This document shows, piece after piece, positions 26,780-35,091 of a stretch of 61,474 bases of DNA (within the stretch, counting starts at the first letter, position 1; each line of letters begins with the position of its first letter). Position numbers and translations under genes: made by a program. Origin of the DNA: an uncultured Bacteroidales bacterium (GTDB lineage Bacteria > Bacteroidota > Bacteroidia > Bacteroidales > F082); the NCBI GenBank assembly GCA_937926515.1, contig CALAZZ010000278.1, positions 1 to 61,474 of the forward strand, read 5' to 3'. The notes under the pieces are model-generated. The model was given only the letters and a program-made list of their open reading frames with translations. It was not told the DNA's origin and did no database searches.

Positions 26780-28753
26780 CTAATTATGATTTGCGATATG
26801 TTGATAAAGTTCATGCAATGCCATATTTCCAATGGCGATTGGTCTGAGTTGCCCCATCACCCAATCATTTGCATAGATTAATTTTTCATCAGGGGCAGTT
26901 TCAAGAAACTTTTCCTTTAAAAACGGAATGCGTGCCAGGATATCTTTTTTTTCCAGTTTCTTGAACTTCAAATTGATAAGTACTGACTCGAATTCCATTT
27001 TAGGATATTTGTATACAAACGGCAATATTTTTTCGGCCAGTTGGTGATCAAGATTATTTTGATTCAGATAGCTGAATAAGGCATATATAGTTTTGTATTG
27101 GAATGGGGATGAGGAAACAATTTGTCCTTCGATATGCTTAAGCTTATGGCCAAAAAAAGTTCCGCAATATACCGGATCAATATTCAGGTCATTGATAATT
27201 TTAGATATAAGCGGGAAAAGGTTTTTACTAAAAATATAAGTATAGGTATCCTCAGGTACGCCCCATGCTTTAAGTTGCTTGTATCGTTGAATTACATCCT
27301 CTGGTAAATTAGCCCGCAATCGTTCAATGTCTTGCTCCTGCAAAGGAATAGGCGGCGAGTCGGTATCCGGATACATGCGGTCAGCACCGGGTAATACACG
27401 TTCAAAAATGGAAGTCCCGTCCGGCAAACTTTTCCTGGTTTCGTTGGGTACCCCTTCGAAAGCCATCTTACAACGTTCCTCGATGGTCTCAAGTGCAGTT
27501 TGGATGTCGTCGGAGGGGCCCCAAAAGATTAACAATGCATCTTCCTTATCAGCTTTGGCTTGAATGATGAGCTGCTGCCAATCGGAAGGACTTATTTCAA
27601 AATCAAACGACTCGGAATGCACCATATTTGGTTTTTCGATACATGCAATTACCTTTAACCGGTCACTAATTTCGTTGGCAAAAGTTTGCCCGGGCTGGGT
27701 AAAATGCGACATGATTCCTTTAAAGCCGGGCAGTTTAACCAAATGTATTTCATGGTTGTTTGTTATTGCTGCTATTAAAGGTTCATGGTTGAAATTAAAT
27801 GCTCCCGGCTCAATTCGTTGGTGGGTGATCTCCCAGTGGCGTGTATCATTAAACTTTTTCTTTAACTCGTCCCTGATGAGCAACAACGACCATTGCCTGA
27901 ATGCCTCATTATGGGTAAGTTCAGGTATCCATTTGGTGTGCGAAACACCTTTAATTTCAACTCGTGTTCCTCCCCTGCAACTTACATTAACATCCTGCCT
28001 ACCAGCACCTATTCCTGTTCGTACCTTATTGGTGCTCCGGTTGAGGAAGCGAATGTAATCACAAGCTTCACGCACCTCATCGGGGTTTGAGCAATCCGGA
28101 TAAGTGACTGTTTCGATAAGAGGCATACCCAAGCGGTCTGTTTTATATATGCGTAGGTGGCCCACATCCGATATCTCGCGGCATGAATCCTCTTCAATGC
28201 TGAGTTGTATAAGCCTAATCTTTTTGTTTTTCAATTGTATTGCGCCCTCCACCCCAATTATTGCAGTACGTTGAAATCCTGTAGGAATGCTGCCATCAAG
28301 GTATTGTTTGCGTGTGATGTGAACTTCACCCACAATATTCAACCTGGACAGCAATGAGATTTCAATGGCAATGTTCAGTGCCTCTCTATTAATAGGAAAA
28401 GGAGGAGTATCATCCACTTCATAGGTGCAGGCAGTCTCGTTCTTGATGCGGTAGATGATGTTTTTACGGGTTTTAAACTCCATCAGTGCTGTTCCGTCAT
28501 ATTCTCCCAGCTCGCTTAAGGTTGGGCGCATATGACGTACTATTTCAGCATCGTAATCATCATGTCCGTTATAAAGGCCGGCAGGACAGTTACAAAAAAG
28601 TTTCTTTTCTGTCAATAATTGCTGGTGTACCTCCAGTCCCGACATAAAGCCAATACGATCATAGGTTGCTTGCGTGGCATTTCGGCGCTCAATATAAGCT
28701 GCCTTCTTTTTGGTGGCTTCATAATTTGCCCGCGGATTAAAGGAACTGTCCAT
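26780..28753 (-). CDS. gatE: GatE, amidotransferase kinase/amidase subunit (archaeal type)
   Basis: 657 aa, close to archaeal GatE and far longer than bacterial GatB (about 475). GatB/E catalytic core signatures: GLEVHQQL, VDDTPPFP, RKQYLDGSIPTGFQ, EEDSCRE and DVNVSCRGGTRVEIKG. It has the GAD-type insertion specific to GatE (about 370-470), ending in PNETRKSLPDGTSIFERVLPGADRMYPDTD-like sequence, and a C-terminal YqeY-like tail. It phosphorylates and amidates Glu-tRNA-Gln with ammonia from GatD. It is first in the minus-strand operon and divergent from the OstA-like gene. Confidence 0.93.
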   Translation of the reverse strand: MDSSFNPRANYEATKKKAAYIERRNATQATYDRIGFMSGLEVHQQLLTEKKLFCNCPAGLYNGHDDYDAEIVRHMRPTLSELGEYDGTALMEFKTRKNIIYRIKNETACTYEVDDTPPFPINREALNIAIEISLLSRLNIVGEVHITRKQYLDGSIPTGFQRTAIIGVEGAIQLKNKKIRLIQLSIEEDSCREISDVGHLRIYKTDRLGMPLIETVTYPDCSNPDEVREACDYIRFLNRSTNKVRTGIGAGRQDVNVSCRGGTRVEIKGVSHTKWIPELTHNEAFRQWSLLLIRDELKKKFNDTRHWEITHQRIEPGAFNFNHEPLIAAITNNHEIHLVKLPGFKGIMSHFTQPGQTFANEISDRLKVIACIEKPNMVHSESFDFEISPSDWQQLIIQAKADKEDALLIFWGPSDDIQTALETIEERCKMAFEGVPNETRKSLPDGTSIFERVLPGADRMYPDTDSPPIPLQEQDIERLRANLPEDVIQRYKQLKAWGVPEDTYTYIFSKNLFPLISKIINDLNIDPVYCGTFFGHKLKHIEGQIVSSSPFQYKTIYALFSYLNQNNLDHQLAEKILPFVYKYPKMEFESVLINLKFKKLEKKDILARIPFLKEKFLETAPDEKLIYANDWVMGQLRPIAIGNMALHELYQHIANHN

Positions 28754-28789
28754 GCATCATCAGCTTATTTCGAATATCATTGAAACCCT

Positions 28790-28797
28790 CAAAATTA
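28790..28797 (-). promoter_or_regulatory. -7 element of the gatE operon
   Basis: TAATTTTG on the minus strand, 37 nt before the gatE ATG. No strict TTTG partner. Confidence 0.5.
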
Positions 28798-28879
28798 GTG
28801 AATTTTAGCGAGTGTCATTCTTATAATGGTTCTAAATTATTGTATGATTTCTATCCATGAAGTAAAACACTTTTCATAT

Positions 28880-28908
28880 TTTGACCGTTATTGAAATGAT
28901 TACTTTTG
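28880..28908 (+). promoter_or_regulatory. promoter of the OstA-like gene
   Basis: TTTG (28880-28883), N17, TACTTTTG (28901-28908). It shows that translation begins at 28929, not at the upstream ATG-less extension from 28881. Confidence 0.6.
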
Positions 28909-28928
28909 CTGATGATTGCCAAGTGTCT

Positions 28929-30494
28929 ATGAATCGTATATTCTCGATCTTATTTGCCCTGTTAATATATTCTACGCTGTTTTCGCAACAGCGAACTGTG
29001 ATCCATATAGAGCAAGCGCGAAAGGCAGACTATGATGTACGTTTGGGACGTGATATACAAAGGCTTATTGGAAATGTGATCATGCGGCAAGACTCTACAA
29101 TGTTTTATTGCGACAGCGCATACCTGAATGAAAAAACGCGTCATTTTAAAGCTTTTGGCAATGTTCACATCGAATTAAGTGATACGCTGAATATTTATGG
29201 TGACAGGCTTAACTACGACAGCGATACAAGGGTAGCAGAAATATTTGACAATGTTCGGCTGATTGATAATAAAACAATTCTTGAAACAGATTATCTGGTC
29301 TACAACCGCATCTCGAAAATGGCATACTATCCGGAAAGGGGTAAGATTACCAACGAGAGTAATACACTCAAAAGCAAAAAGGGCTTTTATCAAACAGACC
29401 TCAAAGAATTTTACTTCAGCGATAATGTTGAGTTAATCAGCGCAGATTATACGGCCTATTCTGATACGCTTGTTTACAACAATGAATCTGAAATTGCCTG
29501 GTTCTATGGCCCAACAGTTATTATCGGTGAGGAAAGTAATATCTACCTTGAATATGGTTGGTATGATACAAAAAAAGACCATGCCCATCTTTATAAAAGA
29601 GCCCGAATTGAGCGTATGGAACAAACCTTAACTGCAGATACCATTTTTTACGATCGGGCAACAGGCTATGGAGAAGGCATTGGGCACGTGATCATAACCG
29701 ATACCGTTAATAAAATGATCGTGAAAGGTGAAACATCACGCATGTGGGAGGAGAAGGGCTTGTCATATGTTACCGATAGATCGCTTGCAATTAGTTATGA
29801 TCAGGCGGACTCACTTTTTATACACGCCGACACTCTTTTTTTACATTTTGATGAAAACCGCAAGGCTAAGAGCATGCTTGCATACTATCGTGTGAAAATG
29901 TTTCGCGATGATATGCAGGGCAAATGCGACTCGCTGGTGTACCATATGGCCGACTCTACCATTCGTATGTACAATAAACCCGTGCTATGGTCTGATGAAA
30001 ACCAGCTTACTGCTGATTCCATACATATGGCGGTCGTCAATAATCAGATTGACTCGCTGGTCATGTACAATACGGCATTTATCATCTCAAAAGACTCCAT
30101 TGAAGGATTTAACCAGATCAAAGGGAAGGACATGGTGGGTTACTTCAAAAATGGCGAATTAAACAACGTCAAGGTAATGGGCAATGCTCAGACCGTATAT
30201 TGGGTTCGAGAAGAAGATGGTACACTCATTGGTATTAACCTGGCCGTTTCAAGCACCATGATCATTTTTCTGGAAAACAACCAGATCACCGGTATTAAAT
30301 ATATGCAGCACCCTAATGAGGTCATGTACCCAAAGGTTGATCTTCCTGAGAATGAAAGAAGGCTCAGAGGCTTTGAATGGTTTGAAGACTGGCGACCACA
30401 CACCAAGGAAGATATTTTCATTTGGCAACCTCCTCATGGGGATCAGGATATAAAAAAAGAACCGAAGAAAGATACCGCTCGTCCACGTGGTTAA
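28929..30494 (+). CDS. OstA/LptA-like LPS transport protein
   Basis: 521 aa from the chosen start MNRIFSILFALLIYSTLFSQQ, a signal peptide. The frame can be extended to 28881, but the promoter lies there. The body is a series of beta-strand repeats typical of the OstA-like domain (for example GNVIMRQDSTMFYCDSAY and NVELISADYTAYSDTL), as in LptA and the N-terminus of LptD. It is likely periplasmic and part of the lipopolysaccharide bridge. It is longer than LptA and has no LptD barrel, a form common in Bacteroidota. Confidence 0.82.
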   Translation: MNRIFSILFALLIYSTLFSQQRTVIHIEQARKADYDVRLGRDIQRLIGNVIMRQDSTMFYCDSAYLNEKTRHFKAFGNVHIELSDTLNIYGDRLNYDSDTRVAEIFDNVRLIDNKTILETDYLVYNRISKMAYYPERGKITNESNTLKSKKGFYQTDLKEFYFSDNVELISADYTAYSDTLVYNNESEIAWFYGPTVIIGEESNIYLEYGWYDTKKDHAHLYKRARIERMEQTLTADTIFYDRATGYGEGIGHVIITDTVNKMIVKGETSRMWEEKGLSYVTDRSLAISYDQADSLFIHADTLFLHFDENRKAKSMLAYYRVKMFRDDMQGKCDSLVYHMADSTIRMYNKPVLWSDENQLTADSIHMAVVNNQIDSLVMYNTAFIISKDSIEGFNQIKGKDMVGYFKNGELNNVKVMGNAQTVYWVREEDGTLIGINLAVSSTMIIFLENNQITGIKYMQHPNEVMYPKVDLPENERRLRGFEWFEDWRPHTKEDIFIWQPPHGDQDIKKEPKKDTARPRG

Positions 30495-30589
30495 ACAGAA
30501 TTCTAATAGTCTTGACTTTGTACTCTAGCTTGCCATTTCAAGATATTTAAATTGTTTATTTTTCCCATTAATTAAAAACTCAAAACATA

Positions 30590-32608
30590 ATGACCAAAAA
30601 ACCGAATGGTCTGATATCAGAAAACAGCCCCTATCTGCTACAACACGCCTATAACCCTGTTGATTGGTGCGCCTGGAATGAGGAAACACTTGACAAGGCA
30701 CGCAAATCAAACCGCATGTTGCTTGTAAGCATAGGCTATTCATCATGTCACTGGTGTCATGTCATGGAAAGAGAGTCATTCGAAGATGAATCCGTAGCCA
30801 ATATCATGAATGAGCATTTTATATGTGTGAAAGTTGACAGGGAAGAACGGCCTGATGTAGATCATTTCTTTATGGAGGCCATACATCTATTGGGTGGTCG
30901 GGGTGGCTGGCCCCTAAACTGTTTTGCACTTCCTGATGGCCGTCCGGTATGGGGAGGCACCTACTTCAAACGGGAACAATGGAAATCAATAATGCTTCAA
31001 ATAGCTAAATTGTGGGAAAAACAATCGCCAGACCTATTCACACAGGCTGATCATCTGATTCAGGCAATAAAAGAAATAAGAACTACTGACAAAGCAAAAG
31101 ATACGGAGAGTATAACAGCATTATTGCACCATATGGCCACAGAATGTAAGTCTGCTTTTGACCCATTGCACGGTGGGGATGCCGGTGCCCCGAAGTTTCC
31201 GATGCCCGATAAACTGCGATTCCTGTTACTTATGGGAGTTACAAATAGCGACAATGATCTGATTGAGCATGTTGAACGCAGTTTAGACAAGATGGCCTCA
31301 GGGGGCATTTATGATCAGGTTGGGGGTGGTTTTGCGCGCTATTCAGTTGATGCCCGCTGGCATGTGCCACATTTCGAAAAGATGCTTTATGACAATGCCC
31401 AGTTGATCAGCCTCTATGCTGAAGCATACAAGGTGTTTAAAAAACCATTGTATGAGGAAATTGTAAATGACAGCCTACTTTTCCTCACAAAAAACATGAT
31501 GGGGGATGAAGGTGCCTTTTATTGTGCACTTGATGCTGATAGTGAGGGTGTTGAAGGAAAGTACTATGTGTGGACATTATCAGAGTTTGATACCATATTG
31601 GGTGAGGATGCAGGATTGATTGGTGCATACTTCGGAATTGGAAATGAAGCCGTTTGGGAAGATGAATTAAATGTATTGGTCATTCCTGAAGAAAAAGCGA
31701 GGTTTTGTGAAAAACATCATTTGGAAATCAAAGCATTTGAAAAAAAGCTTGAAACTGCAAGGAAAAAACTTCTAGCCCATAGGTCAGAACGTATTGCGCC
31801 TGGCTTGGACGATAAAAGACTACTGTCATGGAATGCGCTTCAAATCAGTGCTCTGGCAACAGCTTACGATGTATTTGGTAACAAAAACTGGTTAATTCAA
31901 GCCAGAAAAACAAGTGATTTTATATTGAGTGCAATGCGCCGGCCTGCTGCCGGATTGTTTCGAAGCTGGAAGAATGGAAAAGCTAAAATCAAGGCTTTTC
32001 TGGATGATTACAGCCTTATGATAAATGCATTGATACAACTGTACCAGTCTGACTCAGATGAATCTTATTTATTGGATGCCTATACGTTAAGTGATTATGT
32101 AATCAAACATTTTTACAATGAGAAAGAGTCAGTTTTTGAGTATACCCCAAAAGGATATTTTGAACTGGTTGTTCACCCCCGCGAAATTTATGACAATGTA
32201 ATCCCCTCATCCAATGCCTCGATGTGTATGGCTTTGGTAAAACTGGGTATGCTCTTTGAAAACCAGTCTTATTTATCAATGGCTGAAAAAATGATCCGTT
32301 GTCAATTCAATATGATGAATAAATACCCTTCAGGTTTCACGCATTGGGGCCAGGCTTTGTATTTGCTCGAAAATCAGGCTATGGTGATCCTTCGGGGGCC
32401 AAATGCTAACGAAGCCTGCAAAACACTTCGTCGATGCATTCCCCTTTATATACTCACTGCCGCTTCGTATGGCAATTCCAGTATTCCTGTAGTAGCAAAT
32501 AAACGACTGGGAGGAAGTTTAAAATATTGGTATTGTGACCATCGGGGCTGTCAACTACCTGTTGAAAAGATAAGCGATCTACCGATAGAACTCCATTGCA
32601 GCTCTTGA
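30590..32608 (+). CDS. YyaL-like protein with DUF255 thioredoxin domain
   Basis: 672 aa. The N-terminal DUF255 thioredoxin-like domain (about 1-165) shows NSPYLLQHAYNPVDW and SSCHWCHVME (Cys-x2-Cys) with the family's GGWPLNCF motif. The rest is a (alpha/alpha)6 barrel like that of N-acylglucosamine epimerases and cellulases, with HFEKMLYDNAQ and CALDADSEG. Length and order match the YyaL/SPATA20 family. The biochemical role is not established; a redox or carbohydrate function has been proposed. Confidence 0.88.
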   Translation: MTKKPNGLISENSPYLLQHAYNPVDWCAWNEETLDKARKSNRMLLVSIGYSSCHWCHVMERESFEDESVANIMNEHFICVKVDREERPDVDHFFMEAIHLLGGRGGWPLNCFALPDGRPVWGGTYFKREQWKSIMLQIAKLWEKQSPDLFTQADHLIQAIKEIRTTDKAKDTESITALLHHMATECKSAFDPLHGGDAGAPKFPMPDKLRFLLLMGVTNSDNDLIEHVERSLDKMASGGIYDQVGGGFARYSVDARWHVPHFEKMLYDNAQLISLYAEAYKVFKKPLYEEIVNDSLLFLTKNMMGDEGAFYCALDADSEGVEGKYYVWTLSEFDTILGEDAGLIGAYFGIGNEAVWEDELNVLVIPEEKARFCEKHHLEIKAFEKKLETARKKLLAHRSERIAPGLDDKRLLSWNALQISALATAYDVFGNKNWLIQARKTSDFILSAMRRPAAGLFRSWKNGKAKIKAFLDDYSLMINALIQLYQSDSDESYLLDAYTLSDYVIKHFYNEKESVFEYTPKGYFELVVHPREIYDNVIPSSNASMCMALVKLGMLFENQSYLSMAEKMIRCQFNMMNKYPSGFTHWGQALYLLENQAMVILRGPNANEACKTLRRCIPLYILTAASYGNSSIPVVANKRLGGSLKYWYCDHRGCQLPVEKISDLPIELHCSS

Positions 32609-32639
32609 ATGGCATGGAATTTCACATAAAATAATCATT

Positions 32640-32647
32640 TAATTTTG
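32640..32647 (+). promoter_or_regulatory. -7 element of the flavin reductase gene
   Basis: TAATTTTG fits TAnnTTTG. It overlaps a possible TTG start at 32645, which is therefore rejected for the ATG at 32660. Confidence 0.5.
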
Positions 32648-32659
32648 TCGAAATTATTA

Positions 32660-33343
32660 ATGATGGATACCGGATTATCTGGGTTTATAAAAAAACTACC
32701 CCTCGAAAAACGTGTTTTACTTGCCATTGACAATATTGCCGAAGGCGTTTATGTTATTCACTTGGAACGCAAGCATGATTTCCTGCCCGGACAGGTGGTA
32801 GGCATAAGTTTAGATCACAGCATACCGGCAAGGTTATACAGTATTTGCAGTGGGAAAGACGAAAGTAAGTTGTCCATACTCTTCAACATAAAACCTGATG
32901 GCCTTTTAAGCCCTCAGTTGGCAGCACTTGGAAGAGGAGATTCTGTTTTGGTTTCAAGACCTTTTGGTGCTTTTTTAGGGGATGAGCAACCGTCATGGTG
33001 GATTGCTTCCGGTACGGGTGTGGCCCCTTACCGATCTATGATAAGATCAGGCATGGATAAAAATAAGGTATTAATTCATGGTGGCCGAATGGCCAACAGT
33101 TTTTATTTTCAGGATGAAATGAAAGTTAGGCTGGGCGATCGCTATATCCGGTGTTGCTCCCAGGAAACTGGTGAAGGTCTTTATCATGGAAGGCTTACAA
33201 ACTGGATAAGAGAACAGGAGACCCTACCCTTGGCCAATCAATATTTCCTCTGCGGAAGTGCTGAAATGGTGGTTGAGGTCAGGGATATTCTGATTAGCAA
33301 GGGTGTGGAACTGGATCAAATTATGTCGGAGATTTATTTCTAA
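32660..33343 (+). CDS. FAD-dependent ferredoxin/flavodoxin-NADP reductase-like protein
   Basis: 227 aa from ATG 32660 (32663 is equally possible). The FAD-binding barrel contains RLYSICSG (the RxYS motif). The NADP domain contains ASGTGVAPYRSM and the late FLCGSAEMV motif, and the protein ends in EIYF, as in Fpr-type reductases. It is shorter than typical Fpr (about 250 aa). It moves electrons between NADPH and ferredoxin or flavodoxin; the partner is unknown. It lies 50 nt before rlmN. Confidence 0.85.
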   Translation: MMDTGLSGFIKKLPLEKRVLLAIDNIAEGVYVIHLERKHDFLPGQVVGISLDHSIPARLYSICSGKDESKLSILFNIKPDGLLSPQLAALGRGDSVLVSRPFGAFLGDEQPSWWIASGTGVAPYRSMIRSGMDKNKVLIHGGRMANSFYFQDEMKVRLGDRYIRCCSQETGEGLYHGRLTNWIREQETLPLANQYFLCGSAEMVVEVRDILISKGVELDQIMSEIYF

Positions 33344-33393
33344 TTTTACCTACTAAACCTGAAAGACAATCATAAGTCTGAAAAAAATAATTC

Positions 33394-34434
33394 ATGTCCA
33401 AACAACCCCTATTCGGAAAAACCCCGGACGAACTGCTCAAGATCGTACAAGCCCATGATCTGCCAGCATATACCTCCAAACAGATCAGCCAATGGTTATA
33501 TAAAAATCACGCACAGACTTTCGCGGACATGTCTAATTTGTCGAAAAAAACCAGGCTGCTGCTGGAGGAAAATTTTATCGTTGGCCTCACATCATTTTCG
33601 AAAGTGCAAATTTCGTCAGATGGTACCAAAAAATATCTTTTCCCTACCACTGACAACCGTTTTATTGAGGCAGCTTATATCCCAGAGGATGACAGGGCTA
33701 CGCTTTGTGTATCATCACAGGTGGGCTGCAAAATGGGTTGCCTGTTTTGTATGACCGGCAAGCAAGGGTTTCAGTCTCAACTTACTGCAGGCGAAATTGT
33801 TAATCAGGTTATCAGTTTGCCTGAGCGCGAGCAACTCACCAATATTGTTTATATGGGTATGGGTGAACCTTTTGATAACCTGGAATCTGTAATGCGCAGC
33901 CTCGAAATTCTGACTTCCGACTGGGGCCTGGCAATGAGCCCACGACGCATTACCGTATCCACGATAGGTATGATCCCTGCCATGAAACTTTTCATCGAAA
34001 ATTCTGAATGTCATCTTGCAATCAGCCTGCACACTCCTTTTCATGACGAAAGACGTAAACTAATGCCAATCGAAAATATATATCCCATCGCTGAGGTAAT
34101 CGATGTGCTGCGCACCTTCGATTTTGGCAGGCAACGAAGAATTTCATTTGAGTACATTATGTTTAAAGGAATCAATGATACACCGGTACATGTAAAAGAG
34201 TTGGCACGATTGCTTAACGGGTTGCGATGCCGTATCAACCTTATTCGTTTCCACCCAATCCCCGACACACCACTTGAAAGCTCAACCGAAGAGAATATTG
34301 ATATGTTTCGGCAGGCCCTGCTGAAGAAAGATATTCGTACTACCCTGAGGGCCTCGCGCGGGCAGGATATTTTTGCAGCTTGCGGACTTTTATCAACCAA
34401 AGAACTGGTTAAGCAGCAAGAAGCAGATTTTTAA
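33394..34434 (+). CDS. rlmN: 23S rRNA (adenine2503-C2)/tRNA methyltransferase
   Basis: 346 aa radical-SAM enzyme that methylates A2503 of 23S rRNA and A37 of some tRNAs. The Fe-S cysteines are C112, C116 and C119 in GCKMGCLFC. The late catalytic cysteine lies in DIFAACGLLS. MGMGEPFDN and SLHTPFHDERRKLMP are family marks. Full length, with a normal start. Confidence 0.96.
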   Translation: MSKQPLFGKTPDELLKIVQAHDLPAYTSKQISQWLYKNHAQTFADMSNLSKKTRLLLEENFIVGLTSFSKVQISSDGTKKYLFPTTDNRFIEAAYIPEDDRATLCVSSQVGCKMGCLFCMTGKQGFQSQLTAGEIVNQVISLPEREQLTNIVYMGMGEPFDNLESVMRSLEILTSDWGLAMSPRRITVSTIGMIPAMKLFIENSECHLAISLHTPFHDERRKLMPIENIYPIAEVIDVLRTFDFGRQRRISFEYIMFKGINDTPVHVKELARLLNGLRCRINLIRFHPIPDTPLESSTEENIDMFRQALLKKDIRTTLRASRGQDIFAACGLLSTKELVKQQEADF

Positions 34435-34466
34435 GTATTCCTTCCAATAAGTAGAAAAAAAATATT

Positions 34467-34484
34467 TCGGACATTTTTGTCCGA
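34467..34484. promoter_or_regulatory. operator-like palindrome before norC
   Basis: TCGGACA, 4 T, TGTCCGA: perfect 7-bp arms (34467-34473 with 34478-34484). It covers the -33 TTTG of the norC promoter. Its core GACATTTTTGTC matches the palindrome before ric (54674-54691) with one change. An NO- or redox-sensing Rrf2 or CRP/FNR-type regulator is expected. Confidence 0.7.
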
Positions 34485-34506
34485 TATAGTTATTTTTTTA
34501 CATTTG
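34476..34506 (+). promoter_or_regulatory. promoter of norCBQD
   Basis: TTTG (34476-34479), N19, TACATTTG (34499-34506): a full match to the Bacteroidota housekeeping promoter. The predicted leader is about 120 nt. Confidence 0.75.
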
Positions 34507-34635
34507 CGGTATTATAGTACCTGTTTTCATGTTTAAGCTCGAAATTATATCAATTTATATGTTGATGTACTTCTTGAAAATCAGGACAAACAACAATAAG
34601 GAGCTTTTTATTTACAAACCTAAAACCAACGCCTT

Positions 34636-35061
34636 ATGTTATCAAAATCACAAGCCAGAATATTTTTTATCGGGGCAACAGCATTCACATTTGTTGTTTT
34701 CCTCGGGCTGACCTGGAACTCCCTGAGCCGGGAAGTTCCGGTTCAAACCAATCCGGAAAATCTTACCGCGCAAGTTATTGAAGGTAAGAAACTCTGGGAG
34801 TCAAATAATTGTATGGGATGCCACACCATTTTTGGAGAGGGTGCCTATTATGCGCCTGAACTCACACGGGTAGTGGAACGCCGTGGTGAAGCCTTTATTA
34901 AGGCTGTACTCATGACTGACCAGCCTTGGGCACCGCGTGGTCGAAAAATGGTTGCCTACGCCATGTCAGAAGAAGAAGCCAGTAATATGGTAGAATTCTT
35001 TAAATGGGCCGGAGAGGTTGATTTGAACGGTTTTCCTCCCAAACCAAGTATAAAAAGATAA
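34636..35061 (+). CDS. norC: nitric oxide reductase cytochrome c subunit
   Basis: 141 aa. One N-terminal membrane anchor (about 8-30) and a periplasmic c-type cytochrome domain with CMGCH haem site and an axial Met in RKMVAY. It feeds electrons from periplasmic donors to NorB. First gene of norCBQD; norB follows after 30 nt. Confidence 0.95.
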   Translation: MLSKSQARIFFIGATAFTFVVFLGLTWNSLSREVPVQTNPENLTAQVIEGKKLWESNNCMGCHTIFGEGAYYAPELTRVVERRGEAFIKAVLMTDQPWAPRGRKMVAYAMSEEEASNMVEFFKWAGEVDLNGFPPKPSIKR

Positions 35062-35091
35062 TTGTAGAAACAACATTAAAAAATTAAGATC

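Noticed and set aside
26780..28753. Reading the long amidotransferase gene as ordinary bacterial GatB
   Set aside because: It is about 180 residues longer than GatB and contains the GAD-type insertion and the closing motif of GatE; a gatD gene is its neighbour.
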